From contig JAETXT010000006.1 in NCBI GenBank assembly GCA_019188255.1, forward strand, positions 2,666,001 through 2,730,000: a stretch of 64,000 bases of DNA, read 5' to 3'. The stretch is from Verticillium longisporum (lineage: Eukaryota > Ascomycota > Sordariomycetes > Glomerellales > Plectosphaerellaceae). A program made the translations under genes and the position numbers. This document shows, one piece after another, positions 1 to 12,334 of the stretch. Under the pieces are notes generated by a model. It was not told the origin of the DNA and made no database searches. It saw only the letters and a list, made by a program, of their open reading frames with translations. Every line of letters begins with the position of its first letter. The stretch's first letter is position 1.

Positions 1-1473
1 TGTTGGCTTCGCCATGGGATGGACGTACTTTTTCGCCAGTACCATGCTCGTGTGCGTAGAGTACAGCGCCGTCGCCACCGTCATGCAGTACTGGGACCGC
101 GACACGAATCCGGCCGCCTGGATCGCCATGGCCATGGTCGTCTGCTTCCTCCTCAACGTCGTCGCCGTGCGCTGGTTCGGCGAGTCCGAGTTCATCATGG
201 CCTCGACCAAGGTCCTGCTGCTGCTCGGTCTCGTCCTCATCACGCTCATCACCATGTCGGGCGGCAACCCCCAGGGTGACGCCTACGGCTTCCGCAACTG
301 GGGCGCCGGCGCCATGCACTCGTACTACGCCGAGGGCGGCACCGGCCGTCTGCTCGGCTGGTGGTCCGTCGTCATCTACGCCGGCTTCACCATTGCCGGC
401 CCCGACATGATCGCCCTCGCGGCCGGAGAGATCCAGAACCCGCGCCGCACCATTCCCCGCGTCGCCCAGCTCATCTTTTACCGCATCGTCGGTTTCTACG
501 TCGTCGGTGTCCTGGCTGTTGGTATCATCTGCTCCTCGCGCGACCCTCGCCTGGTCGGTGCCATCAAGAACGGCGAGCCCGGCGCTGCCGCCAGTCCTTG
601 GGTCATTGGCATCGAGAACCTCGGCATCGGCTTCCTGCCACACCTGATCAACGCCCTGATCATGCTTTCCGGATGGTGAGTGAAGCCGGCACAGCAGTTC
701 ATCAGCCTCACGTCGGCCGTGCTAACCAGCGTTCAGGTCTTGCGGCAACGCCTACCTCTACTCTTCCTCCCGCACCCTCTACGGTCTCGCTCGCTGTACG
801 TTGTCCTCCTCCTCATACCGTCTCGGTGTCCTCTCCGAAACGCCAAACTGACAGCTTCTCTTTCCTCTTCACAGCCGGCCAAGCCCCCGCCATCCTCCTC
901 AAGTGCACCAAAGCAGGCGTGCCCATCTACTGCGTCCTCGTCGTCTCAGCCATCACGTGCATCACCTTCCTCGTGTCCTCCAACTCGGCCGTCGAGGTCT
1001 TCTTCTGGTTCGTCGACCTGACGACGACGGCCCTCATCGCCACGTACACCTTCATGCTCGTCACGTACCTGGGCTTCTACCGCGCCCGCAAGGCCCAGGG
1101 CCTCGCGGGCCAGTACCTCCCCCACGTCGCGCCCCTGGCGCCCTACGCCCCCCTCCGGGCGCGCCTCTGCGGCTGCACGGCGCTCGACTTTGTCGGCTCC
1201 GACGTCTTCTCGCCCTTTAGCATCCGCGGCTTCGTCACGTCCTACTTTGCCCTGCTGTGGGCGGCCGTCATGTTCGGCGTCGGCCGCTTCCTCGTGTGGA
1301 AGCGCGGCGGCAAGATGGGCTTCATCGCGGCCAAGGACGCCGACCTCGTCAGCGGCAAGGACGAGATTGACGAGGAGTGCCGCCACTGGGAGGAGGGCGG
1401 TATCGAGGAGGTCGAGAAGGCCAGGCTTGCCGAGATGAGCGTTGGCAGGCGGACTTGGGAGAGGATGTGGTAG
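1..1473 (+). CDS. Amino acid permease (APC/AAT family), 5' partial
   Basis: C-terminal part of a plasma-membrane amino acid/proton symporter; the gene begins outside the window, since the frame is open to base 2. Exons 2-675, 737-795 and 875-1473, introns 676-736 and 796-874 with GT..AG ends; the spliced frame closes exactly on TAG at 1471. The translation has many hydrophobic helices and family-typical segments: the AGEIQNPRRTIPR loop, then NAYLYSSSRTLYGLA split by intron 2, and KAGVPIYCVLVVSA. The hydrophilic tail (KDADLVSGKDEIDEE, then a charged helix) matches fungal general or dicarboxylic amino acid permeases. Substrate cannot be told from sequence. It is tail to tail with the transcription factor at 1845. 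Family assignment is firm; subfamily is open. Confidence 0.92.
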
Positions 1474-1844
1474 AGCGTCTTTTTTTTTGGAGGGGGGTTC
1501 TTTTGATTTTGGGAGAGCGCGGTCCGTAGAGGTTAGACCAATGTTATCTGGCTTGCAGAGTGTTAGCAATGACGAATTTGTACTTACGGCTTGCTTGTGC
1601 TCGAGACTTAAGAATAGAGGACGAGGTTGTACATTGCCTTCTTGGTGGAAGTACGAAAACGTGACAGTCACCATGACATTATCACTGAGTCTCCCAGGTA
1701 TCAAACATGATGTACAATAAAACTAGACTCCAGATATCGAGCATCTTCAGCTGCACCATAAATAGACCTCATAAGCTCATCCCAGAAACGCCACCGAACA
1801 CAAAGATGCAACACACGGCATGATCCAGACCTGGAACCCAATCA
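1474..1844. other. Convergent 3' intergenic region
   Basis: 371 bp between the stops of the permease and the Zn2Cys6 factor. It contains a T run just after the permease stop and A/T-richer 3'-UTR-like sequence; no further coding signal seen. Confidence 0.5.
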
Positions 1845-4800
1845 TTAAACCCCCCAGCCGTTCGACCTCGACCCTGCCGGTCCCATGTTCTCCAAATCCA
1901 GACCGTACCCGTACCCGAGCACGGCCGACAGTCCCTCCAGCATCGGCACCGACCCAAAGTGCTCGTCCATGCCGAACATGGGCCCCGCCCCAGGCGGCAT
2001 CATCATGGGCCCCGGGGCCTTGACATCATCCCCCCAGTCCGTGCCATCACCCCCCATCGGCGACACGTCCATGGGCGCGGCGCCGGGATCGAATCCCGAT
2101 GGCCCAGCAGCCGCCGCACCGGGCTCCATACGCCCCGACGCTGCCGCAGCAGCGTCCGTCTGCCAGAGCATCTCCCACCTCTTGAACATTTCATAGTCTG
2201 TCTCGCGCCAGCCGGCGCCGCCGCCGCCGGGAAACCGCCCGTCAGCTTCATCCTCCTCGGCACCGAGCCGCGCAATGGCGTGCTCAAAGGCCTCAATGAG
2301 GCTGGCGTCGAAGCGCGCCGACGCGCCCCACGTCGACATGTCCTTGAGCATGGCCATGCCGTCGCCGAGCGCGGCGCGCAGCCGCTCGGTGCGGTTGGCG
2401 CCGCGGTGCTCGAGGCACTGCGTCAGCAGCACGAGCAGGCCGACGCGCAGCGCACTAAACTCGGTGTACGAGGCGCGCGCGAGGCCGATGGTGCCGCGCA
2501 GGAGGCGGCACGTGTCGACTATGTCGAGTGCAGCGTCGACGCAATCGGCCACGAGCGCGGCGCGGCGCTGCGCATTGCGCGACGGCCCGCTGTTGCGGTG
2601 CGCTGCCGAGCCGGGGCCTGCTGGGCCGGGGGCGTCTGTCGCTGGCGGGGCCGGGGCTTGCGTTGATGGCGAGAGGCCCGCGGGGCGTGATGAAGAGGCG
2701 GCCGGCGTACATGCGCACGTGGCAGTACTCAAGGCGCAGGTGGATAGCGGCGCGCGATACGGGGGCCGTCGGGTCGCGGTCGGCGTCTTTGCAGAACGGC
2801 CCGGAGGGTAGAGAGCGCCACCAGCTTTGCAGCTCATCCTTTATGTCGACGAGGCGGGCGAGGGCTGTGAAGATGGCTTGCTTGTCATAGGTTTTAAAGG
2901 TGGAACTGCGACCCGTCAGTTTCGTTCATTGCCGTTAGGGCACAAGTCACTTACATCTCATGGGCTATCCTCGCGAGCTCGCGGTTGAGGTGCAGCGTTG
3001 CGAGGAGGTAGATGGTGTTCTGGGGGCCAGGGCCCGGCCAGATTTCAGGGCGGTCGACGGGAAGTTCTGCGTCGATATCGCTCATGGCAATGGAGATGGG
3101 TCGGCCATGGAAGGTGCCGATGCGCCTAGAAGTACTCTGTTAGCTAGGCTGCATCCCGAGATCATGGTGGTAGAAGTACATAGGGAGGTTGAGCACATAC
3201 TTTTCGATGGTGCAGGCCGTCCACCAAACCCTGTTCCGCGTCTCGCGAACGACCTGGTCGAGGCCGTTGTTCGGATGTTTCCTGTGCATGCCGTTTTGGA
3301 TCGCCAGCTTGACGGCTAGATTGAAGTAGGTATACGAAAGACCCGAAGGGTCCAGAGGCAGGGTATAGAGACCGATGAGCAAGATTGCCTGGACGCTCTC
3401 AAGCGACGCAATGGTGATGACATCGGGTACGAGGCGACAGGCCTGCTGGTACATCTTGACGCCAACCGAATCTTCCGAAAACGGGCTTGGGTCGTCAGTC
3501 TTGTCGTGGGGCGAATCGAGGTAGGCGTATTGAGTGCCAATGGCGAAGACGGTGAACATGATGCAGACAGTGGGCACGTCGCGGCGGGTGAGTGACGTGG
3601 GGTTCTCGTACACGGCGTCGAGACGTTTAACGAGCCATGTGCGGTCGACGTAAAAGTAGTTCGTCTCAGCGTAAGTAAAGAACGCACGCACGAGAAAATC
3701 GACAATGTAGCGCGGCGGCAGCGCCGAGAGGAGGACGGCTGTGTCGGACGACGACTGGAGCTCTTCTGCTCGGTAAAACTCCTTGATCTTGGGAGCATCG
3801 GGGGCGTCCTGATTCAAGTCTGTCAGATCCAACGAGAGCTGTGTGATGGGCGGCCAAGCACAGGGTGGTGGGAGACCAAGCACAGCACTCGACATACCGT
3901 CCGATAGGGCCCGCACTTCTCGATCCAATTCTTGATCCTCATGGAAAAATTCCAATGTGAGAATTCGCCAGAGTAGTCTACTCCTGTTAGCATGATTCAT
4001 CTCGCCAGCACCACGGAACGTGGGATGGCACGTACGCGTGACATTGTTCTCCAATGGCTGAACCGTGATATCATCGTCGACCTTGATATACTCGGAAGCA
4101 TTGGAATCCGTCTCGACGTCCCCCTCCCTGCTGCCCTGTGCACCACCACCACCACCACCACCACCACCACCATCCTCGCGCCTCTCACGCGAACTAATTC
4201 GTCTCCTCTCAAGCGCCTTCCCTGTCGTGCCCAGTGCTGGCGGCGGGCCGTGGCCTGGCCCGCTGCGTTCCTGGTCGAGCGAGTCGGCGAGCCCCTGCAG
4301 CGTCTGCGCGTCGAGGCTGATGTTGCCGACAAAGTGGACAAGCAGCCGCTCCATGTTGGAGGCGCGCTGGCGCAGCTCTGCATCACCCTGCTCTGGGGAT
4401 GATGCGTGGCGGGACGCCGCCACGCTGGGGGTCTGTCAGCTTAGTGTCTTTACAGGCCAATATGGCTGGTGGAAGATGATGAGTATCAAGGGTGGTAGGG
4501 TGAAATATGTAAGAGTTGAGATGGGTAAGCTCAGACACAGAGCACGAGGCGAGCATCAAGAGATAGGGTCAAGAGCAAGACGACAGAAAAAGAGTACGCA
4601 CCGTCCAGGGCTTCCCCTTCGTGCCGAAAAGGCCGGCTTCGAAAACTCACACTGCCGCTGAAAATGCGTGCACCGCCGGCATGGCACGCCGCCCTCACAC
4701 TTTTCCTTCATGCGGCGACACCCATCGCATCTATGACACGGAGATTTTGTCAGCAGCGGTTCGGAGTTTCACGCGGACGGTACTCCATCAAAAAAACCAA

Positions 4801-5167
4801 GCACCCCATCCCTGTGAGGCCCCCTCCGGAGGGGAACCGGGGGACGTTGAGGCTCCACCGGCAACGGCACACCGAAAGGAGGGGGGGATGAGATAGAAAG
4901 ACGGAGAGAGGAGAAAAGCGAAACGCACGCTCTCGCCGACCGCTGTCGGTTGCCATCCGCTACCCTGCGCGGCCTCGTCTTGGTCTTTTTCGGCCGGAGC
5001 CCTTCGTCATCTTGCGCCGGTGTTGGGGCGGCCGGGAGCGGTTGTTGCTGTGGTGGTGGCAGCGGTGGATGTGGGTGCCGTTGCGGCTGCTGCTGCTGCT
5101 GCTGCATGGCATGCGCCGGCTGCGCAGCCTCCGTCGATTGCGCCAGGGGCTGCTTGGGTGAGAACAT
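1845..5167 (-). CDS. Zn2Cys6 fungal-specific transcription factor (frame broken near the 3' end)
   Basis: Nuclear DNA-binding regulator. Exons on the minus strand: 5167-4929, 4730-4602, 4424-4036, 3983-3898, 3838-3201, 3125-2955, 2905-1845. The binuclear zinc cluster spans the first two exons: RACDGCRRMKEKCEGG then VPCRRCTHFQRQC, spacing CX2CX6CX5CX2CX6C, near residues 81-106. It follows a Q-rich, P-rich N-terminus and a basic KKTKTRPRR stretch. The fungal_trans (MHR) domain follows, with YSGEFSHWNFSMRIK, LPPRYIVDFLVRAFF and the RIGTFHGRPISIA motif. The start at 5167 has a good context (GCTGCCATG) and avoids a low-complexity UTR. In the last exon the frame must change between about 2690 and 2575 with no usable intron: RMYAGRLFITP is in one frame and RRAALVADCVDAALDIVDTCRLL in the next. 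Target genes unknown. Confidence 0.85.
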
Positions 5168-8100
5168 GGCAGCCCGGATGTGTGTGTGTGTGTGTGTGTG
5201 TCCCCCGTGTGTCTGTGCCTGTACCTCTGTGCCTGTACCTCTGTGGATTGCGATGGAGCAGAGGGAGAGCTGTAATGCGCGCTCACAACCGACAACGCCG
5301 GGCCGGTCGCAGCAGGAACAAAAGCTGGTGCGGGGGGCAGAGACAGAGGAGGGGAGAGAGAGAGAAGATAGGCAAGGGGGCCAGGAGATTTGTTCTCGAA
5401 GCAGGTTGAGCACCCGATCGACAGCGTATGAGGGCGACGAACCCCCTCTTCTTTTTCCCAGCCTCTGATCTAGCGCTGGTCCGGCTGGTCCACCTTAGGT
5501 CATTGACGAGACGATACGCCGTACTCGGGAGAGGGCGCGCAGCTTCGGAACGCGGGGAAACCCTGCTGAACCAGTAGTTCCCAGCTAACTGTTATCGCCG
5601 TCTTGAGGTGAGGATCCCCCTGATGGAAACACCCCAGGGCACATGGCACAGTTACTCCAAAACCACGCGAGTCAGTCTCGTTGCTCCAATCGAGCTGCAG
5701 ATCACAAACCCACTGCGGACCGGGTGTGTGCTGCCGGGATCCTTATCTAGCAGCGAACAACGGGGTTCCATCCGAACTTGGTCCTCTGGCTCCAGATCCT
5801 TATTAGCGTTCTCCATGACCAGCAGACCGATAACTGAATCACATACCTACCAATGGACCGAGAAGGTGAATAAAGTGCATGTTTCAACTGACCCCGGCCT
5901 CCGACGACCGCCCAGACAGGAATACCACCCAGACAAGAAGTGACAAACAAACCAGCAATTGACAATGACAAGGTTGAAAATGACAAACCAAAAACCCAAA
6001 ACAACTCCGGCGCCCTTGTATAACTTGCGCTCCTTCAGGGTATCGAACCATCGAAACGCCCATATTCCAGCCGCATCGTATCCCGAACATAACAATGACA
6101 ACAGGCCTGAGTCGAGGCTCAGCGATCGAGAGCATCTAGCGGCGGGCGCTGTGACTCCACACCCGGTCAAAGGCCCTCAAGTTCTCTCTGGCATCGCGTT
6201 CGTGCGACCCGCTCGACGATGTGCCGGTGACGTAGAAACTAGCACGAGTGTTCTGGTCTCGTCGCCACTGCTCAATGGCGTAGCTGTTGGAACCGTCGCG
6301 TCTGCCACCATTTGTTGTGGTGGCATTCGAGTAGTGCGATCCTCTGGGTGGCGAGGTCAGCTTCATAATCCTCATGTGGCAGTGAGCAAAATATACTGGT
6401 TGTGCGCGGAGTGAGGCATGTCGGCTGGTAAGGATGATACGAAAGCGTCAATGGCGGATAGGCTTCTTCTCGTTAAAATCGTGGATAAGTTGTGCTTGCA
6501 GTGAGACGGCACTGGGAGTTCTTTTCTCAACTAGACAATGGTGATGAAGCAATCCGTTGGTCAAGCAAGAGCAAGCGTCCATCCTTTATATAGACGAAGA
6601 GGGAACGAAGCACGCCTTGCATTCTGCGTTGTGGAGCGTATTTACCAGCGTCATTGTTCAGTCGTATCCCAGACATGGAAGTAGATAATAGGGTGAGCAG
6701 TGATCCGTCACTTGACGACAGCTTCCGTCTGTCACCGAAATGTATTCAGCGAACTACGCCATCCACGGCAACCCAGAACCAAAAGAGGGCGGACGGCACG
6801 CGGATAATGAGACCAATACCACAAAACTGCTGCGCAACTGGTGGGTGGCGACTCACGATCCCCTGATCGCGTATTGGCGAATGACAAAAAAAGCATGGGG
6901 GTGGGTGAGAGGAGGAAGAAAGTCATGCATGACACCAGCAAGGGCCTGGCGGGAAAGGGGAGCTCGTCCCGCAACGCGCCTCTACGGGCCTAGGAAAGCA
7001 GGGTTCTTTCTCCGCGAAAGAAGGCGGTCGTTGAAGGCGTCGGTGTGTTTGATATTTCGAGGCGTGGTTCGTGGGAAAGATGCCGTCTCCGGGGCCGGGT
7101 CAAGGATTGCTGTACGACATCGGTTGATGGCATGGGTTATTAGGCTAGTAGCGTGGGGTCAAGGATGGGCCCGGACGAAGTGTCAAAGGGTGGACAAAAT
7201 TAAAATAAACAGGGCGGTTGACTGGGTGGTAAAGATTTGGCCTCAGTGCGTTGTCTCAGCGCGCGATGACCTGGCTTGGCCGGTGCCGCAATCTGGAAGA
7301 AGACGCGCCTATCGAGCCAGTGACCGCATATACCATGTATGTCGCGGTAAAAAATTTCGGTGACCATTCAACTTCGGTGACGTGGGGCCGATCTCGGCTG
7401 GTTTTCTTTGCTTTCTCGCACGAATGGCATGGTCGAGCAATGCAAAGCGTGTTGACGTGCTTGATTGATTCGTGCTTGGTCGTTCGTCAGGTGCGGCGCG
7501 CGTGGTGGGATTCAAGTGTGTGGCGATGCTGGTTTGGATGATTTGCAGGTCACAAGTCAGGCACGGCGAAAGGCAGTGCTGCGGGGCCACGGATGATTGA
7601 AACGCTGCACACTTGTTGTCGGGGAACGAATCGCTTTGACACAGAGTGTTTGATGGTCTTCCGGATTGGTGTGCCGTCGATCTTCAAAAGCCAAGCATAC
7701 GACCCGTGAAAAATGGATTCGCTGGGATGAAAGTGGAATATGGCGTCGCTTGTTGAAGATGACAAGATACCGAAGGTGGAATGGCAGGCAAGGGCGGGAG
7801 TGTCAGAGGGCCGTCTAGAGCCGTCGCCGAACCGCTTATTCGCCTTTCCTTTTTTCCCTGGTTTGATGCCTCGCAATTCATCGTACGATGGAGTGTATAT
7901 GTGTGTGTGTCCGTGTCACTGCTGGCAAGGCGGCTGATTGATAAGTTAATGACAGTCTTCTTGCTGGCGGTTGTGGTGTGGGCAAAAAAATTATTTGACC
8001 ATCGAGCTGCAATGAAAGGTAGGTAGGTCGGTCATGTGCCTTGAATAACAGGTAGGTGGGTAGTTTACTTTCCCTAGCTGTCTGTCTGCCTTCCTGATCT

Positions 8101-8263
8101 CGGGAAAGCAACGGGAAGGGGGGTGAGCTTGGGCAGGAACGACCATGTTTGCCTTCCATCCATGCGTGCGAATGAACGCAGGTGCGTCCCAAAGCGAGCC
8201 CAAAGGTAAGTGGAGAAACTACCGTATCATTCCTTGCCTTTCTACATCTACCTACTTAGCTGG

Positions 8264-8316
8264 CTAGGTAGGTAGGTAGGTAGGTAGGTCTGATACCAGG
8301 TAGGTAGGTAGGTAAG
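8264..8316. repeat. TAGG tetranucleotide microsatellite
   Basis: Two blocks of (TAGG)n, about 8264-8290 and 8298-8316, separated by TCTGATACC. The same motif recurs at 22825-22850 and in scattered short copies at 60.3-61.2 kb, so it is a general feature of this genome's intergenic DNA. Confidence 0.9.
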
Positions 8317-8794
8317 GTCCTTAAGGTATCTAGGTATAACAGCTGAGATAACAATGCCTTGTTCTTCGTTTCATTGTTTCATCCCGCCCATCCAGGAACT
8401 AGCGGCTATGTTTGGTCGGCAGGAGCAGCACCTAACAGAATGAGTGGACGGGAGGGACATGGCAGGGCTAGCAGAGGAGGCAGGATCCCCCGCCCTACAA
8501 CGAACCCATGCCTGAGACCGTTAGTGCCTTCTTCTAGAGTCCAACCACTTCATGTCTGTCGTTGCGGACCGAACGGCTTGGGCTGTTGTTGCCTTACCCT
8601 AGAGGCTTCACTGTGGCTGTGTAGCACTCATCCGTCACCTACCCTCTCCGTCTCGTTGCCAGGCATTGATCGTCGATCGAGTCTGTTCTACTTCACTTGG
8701 TCTGGTCAAGGATACCAATAGGATGCCAGCAGACGCGATACGACACATTGCAACCGACTGGAGACAGACATGAAGGCTCACCTGTCCTGACTGG

Positions 8795-8882
8795 CTCGAC
8801 AGACTCGAGCTTCCTGGCTCGACAGACCCGAGCTTCCAATGTCGTCAGACCCGAGCTTCCGATGTCGTCAGAAAGCTTCTTC
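8795..8882. repeat. 23-24 bp tandem repeat, about 3.7 copies
   Basis: Imperfect units begin at 8795, 8818, 8842 and 8865 (last partial). The core shared by units is CAGACCCGAGCTTCC, with changes in the flanks (CTCGA versus TCGT). It lies in non-coding DNA upstream of the ankyrin gene. Confidence 0.8.
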
Positions 8883-10043
8883 TTCAATAGCGACAGGCAA
8901 ATCACCAGTCCCAACAAACTGGACAAAGTTGACTCGTACAACAGCGAGCCACGTCTGGTTGCCTACATTCACGCAACACCATCGGACGAAACGTCATATC
9001 ACTACTTTGATACGGAAGCGAGAGAGGCAGAAGAAGAAAGGTCGTGGCCTGTTGGATTGGTTCTCGACACATCTCACAGATCACGGTTCACAGGCCTCCG
9101 GGCTGTGCTCGTGTCTCTATCTCTCTCTGTGACGCCATAGTCACTGGCCATTTCCGTTGTGGATTATCTCCCCGCCATTTCAGTTGTCGCATCATTGCAC
9201 TGCACACGACGACATGCTTGCTGCCAGCAGCAAGGCGCAGCAAGCACAAGGCTCAATCACCCCTGTCCGCATCACCACCTACCACACGACAGAGAGAGAC
9301 AGCCCCGACAGCATCGTCCCCGGGCCATTCTTTTGTCATTTCTTCCAGTTCCATTGACCTCGCCAGCCCCTCTCGCCTTTCTATCACCCAGTCACCGGTC
9401 AGCCACCTGGCCAGGGTCGTCCATGGTTTTCGCCCGTTATTCAACCTTTCGTACCACCTTGCGGCCCCCCCAAAGCTGAACATCTCGAAATCCTCCCAGT
9501 TCCTTTTGGCCCCCATGCCCCTCTCTCCCTCCAAGGACCACCGCCCACCCCCCTCTTCTTCATGACGGCGTTGCTTGCCTCGTGGGTCGCGGGTCGCGCA
9601 CCAGTTCTGGAATTGGATCCAGGCCTTGGCCTTCGAGCCCGATCATACGTCTCCAATCATTGCTCAAGCCCACCCGGATCACGCATCCATCCACGAGGCT
9701 TGACAGAGGAGACCTCCCAGTCGTAGGTCACACCCCGGTGGCCTCCCCCGTCTCATCAGCAAGCGCCGAACAACCATACACACACGCGCTCAAACACAAG
9801 CGCGCGCACACACAACTAGACCTCCGTCACTTTTCCCTGGCATCCAAGGCTCCTATAACCCGTGTGACCTGCCACCCTACTCTTCCGAACGACTTCCAGC
9901 CTCACTATCCCATCCCCTCCATTTGTGATCACCTTGGGTCGAACTCTTCTGAACTCGCCGCCCCCATCTTTGCGACACGCTGGTCTCCCACTTACAGCAT
10001 CGCATTGGCTCGCACGTCGAACAGCGAACCTCGCCTTCCCAAC

Positions 10044-12334
10044 ATGGAGTCCGACTCGGAGCCTGGCTCCTTCGCATCGCCGCCAAACGACGGCGCTGGA
10101 GTCGGTGCCGATGCTGCTGGCATCGGTCGCCCCTCCATGTGGAACAAGTCTGGCGAGCGTAAACTTACACGCCTGTACACTTATACCACCCTCAGCATGA
10201 CACAGATCCGAAAGGCCCTCGAAGCGCTTCGTGTCTCCAACACTGATGAAAGTCCCGGCAAGGACTCGACCAACAAGAAGCTTAGCTCCAACCTCGACAA
10301 GCAACCACGTTGGCTCCGCCCTAAAAACATCAGTGATGCTCAACTTCGCGTCAACGGCCTTGCTCATGCCCCCATTCGCCGCTATGGACCCAGAAGCCCC
10401 TTGGCTCGCGCCCATGCGCCTTCAGTCTCCTCCAATGTTTCTTCGCACGACAGCGTTGACCAGGCCATTGAAGCCGAGTCAAACATGGTCGTCGTCAGCA
10501 ACCAGACAACAGGGCTCGGCATTTGGCCAGAGCCGTCGAGCCACGAGCCATCCTTGACCGCTGTAGCCAAAACTGAGGTGAACATTTTTCAAGCTGATCC
10601 CTCTGCCGTCTCTCGGCCACCAGACTCTGGCCTGTCCGCCGCGGCTCTTCTCCGACGATCCACCGTTCTCTCCACCTCGACCGAAATGTCATCCCGCTCT
10701 CTTCGGGAGGCTCTACCGGAGCTGGGGCGCACCGCACTCCGCCTGGTCACTCGCGTCGCCAAGCAATACACAATGATGCCTCAGATCACCGTTATTTCCG
10801 AAGGCGGTGACACTGCCGCACCGCCTCACTCCGGCAGTTCCGACATGTCTAGTAGTCCCTGGTTGGAGGAAGAGGAAGGTAGCGATCGACTACCGATCGA
10901 CTTCCGCCCACGCCCGGGTTCATTTCTCCGCCTCGATCATCAGCTCCGACAACAGATTGGCTGCCTGCCCGGCATCGATCAGCACGACTTCAGATCATGT
11001 TACTGTTACGTCAGGGACGAGTTGACCGCCGAGCACTGGGTTCACGAACACGGAGTCTCCGGTGATGCTGAACATGTCTTCCTGCATGGCCTTGCTGCCA
11101 CGCCAAACATCAAAGCACGCGATCCTTTCGGCAACACGTATCTTCACCTCCTCGCAGCTCGGGATGGCCCTCTTCGCCGCATCACCGACGCTATTACCAT
11201 AGCGCCCGACCCGTTGGCGACGAACAGTGCGGGCGAGACCTTTTTGCACCTGCTGGGCAGCTCTTGGTACAGCAGCTCGACAATCACCAACCAGCTCGTA
11301 CATCTCTTGAAGACGCTGGAACGAGGCGGACATGACATTTACGCCTGCGACGCTTCTGGTCGCAGCATTTTTCACATGCTCGAGGACAAGGTCGAGGATA
11401 AGGCTCTCCTCAACCGTTTCCTTCATGTTTTTGAAAGCCAACGCTACCACCGCCGCGACGCCTTCGGCTCGGCCCCTGGTGTAGCCCCGATCATCAACGG
11501 GCATCTCTACGCTCCCAATGGCGATCGCTTCACTGCATGGAGCCAGACGCCCCCTCTACAAGATCAATCAGGCGTCCCAGCCTCTGCGTCTGCCCCGCCA
11601 TCCTTGTCCCAAGAAGCCGCCTTCCAGGCCCTCCGGAACGCTCGCCTCATGGAGCTCGTGCGTCACTCTCAGTCGAAGCCGCTCATCGAAGACTACAAGG
11701 GAAGAAATGGCCTGCATTGTCTGGCTGCTGCCATCCTCAGCGAGGACACATTACTCGCGAAATACAACACGCCGCCTCCAGGCTCCCATTCGCCTGGCGC
11801 CCACCCAAACCCTCGTAAGCGCCGCCTCAACACCCCTGTACAGACCGTAAACTCTCCGACGCCTCGCGCGGCCGACTCAACGTCCGCGCCGACATTTTAC
11901 ACAACCTGTTAGCCTGCGGCGTTGACCCCAATCACTATGCACACGACGGCACGACTCCTCTCATGGCCTTTGTTGCCCGTCTCCCCGAAGATGGTGACCA
12001 CAAGGGACCGGTCATCATACTCGAAAAGCTCATCGACAACGGCGCCCGGATCGAGGCGCGCAATCGCCAGGGCGAGACCGCTCTGCATGTCGCTGTACGA
12101 TGCGGACGCAAGCTCGCCGTGCGGACTCTGGTCAAGCGCGGAGCCAGCGTGCACGCACGCAACGCTGCAGGCCGAAGTGTTCTCGACGTGGCGGACAGCC
12201 GCATGTTCTGGTCGCGCAACCAGGAGAAAGAATATTCTCATTACGAGGCATGCCGGGCGTGGCTGTCTGGGGAGGAGGCGCGGGCCGTGCAGCAGCCGAC
12301 AGTTGCGCAGGAGTGGGCGTGGCGGGAGCTGTGA
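10044..12334 (+). CDS. Ankyrin-repeat protein with basic N-terminal domain (one frame change)
   Basis: Predicted scaffold or regulatory protein of about 755-763 residues; molecular role unknown. The start at 10044 (CCAACATGG) is chosen because the in-frame upstream sequence from 9582 reads like a leader. Residues about 30-95 (SMWNKSGERKLTRLYTYTTL to PRWLRPKN) resemble the short N-terminal domains (Clr5-like) of many fungal ankyrin proteins; that is tentative. Ankyrin-like units: FGNTYLHLLAARDG (about 361), AGETFLHLLG, SGRSIFHMLED, KGRNGLHCLAAAI, DGTTPLMAF, and two classic units ending GETALHVAVRCGRKLAVRTLV and GRSVLDVADS. The first frame stops at 11912, but the repeats continue in another frame to 12334. 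The join lies between 11815 and about 11860: either a 29-nt GTAAGC..CAG segment (11815-11843) is spliced out or one C is missing at 11833-11836. Confidence 0.75.

Larger units (their letters stand above)
5168..10043. other. Long gene-free stretch, promoter/leader region with simple repeats
   Basis: 4.9 kb between the start of the Zn2Cys6 gene and the likely start of the ankyrin protein. The open frames here (the longest about 200 codons at 6740-7363) have no recognisable domain and no coding-like third-position bias. Contents noted: a (TG)n run at 5179-5201, TAGG tetranucleotide runs at 8264-8316, a 23-bp tandem repeat at 8795-8882, and pyrimidine-rich sequence at 9100-9560 typical of fungal promoters. 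Long leaders of the two flanking genes may occupy both ends. Confidence 0.5.

Noticed and set aside
946..1704. 252-codon minus-strand ORF over the permease
   Set aside because: Antisense shadow; the sense strand encodes a clear transporter.
6740..7363. 207-codon plus-strand ORF
   Set aside because: Trp/Arg-rich translation without domain or codon bias in non-coding DNA; likely chance.
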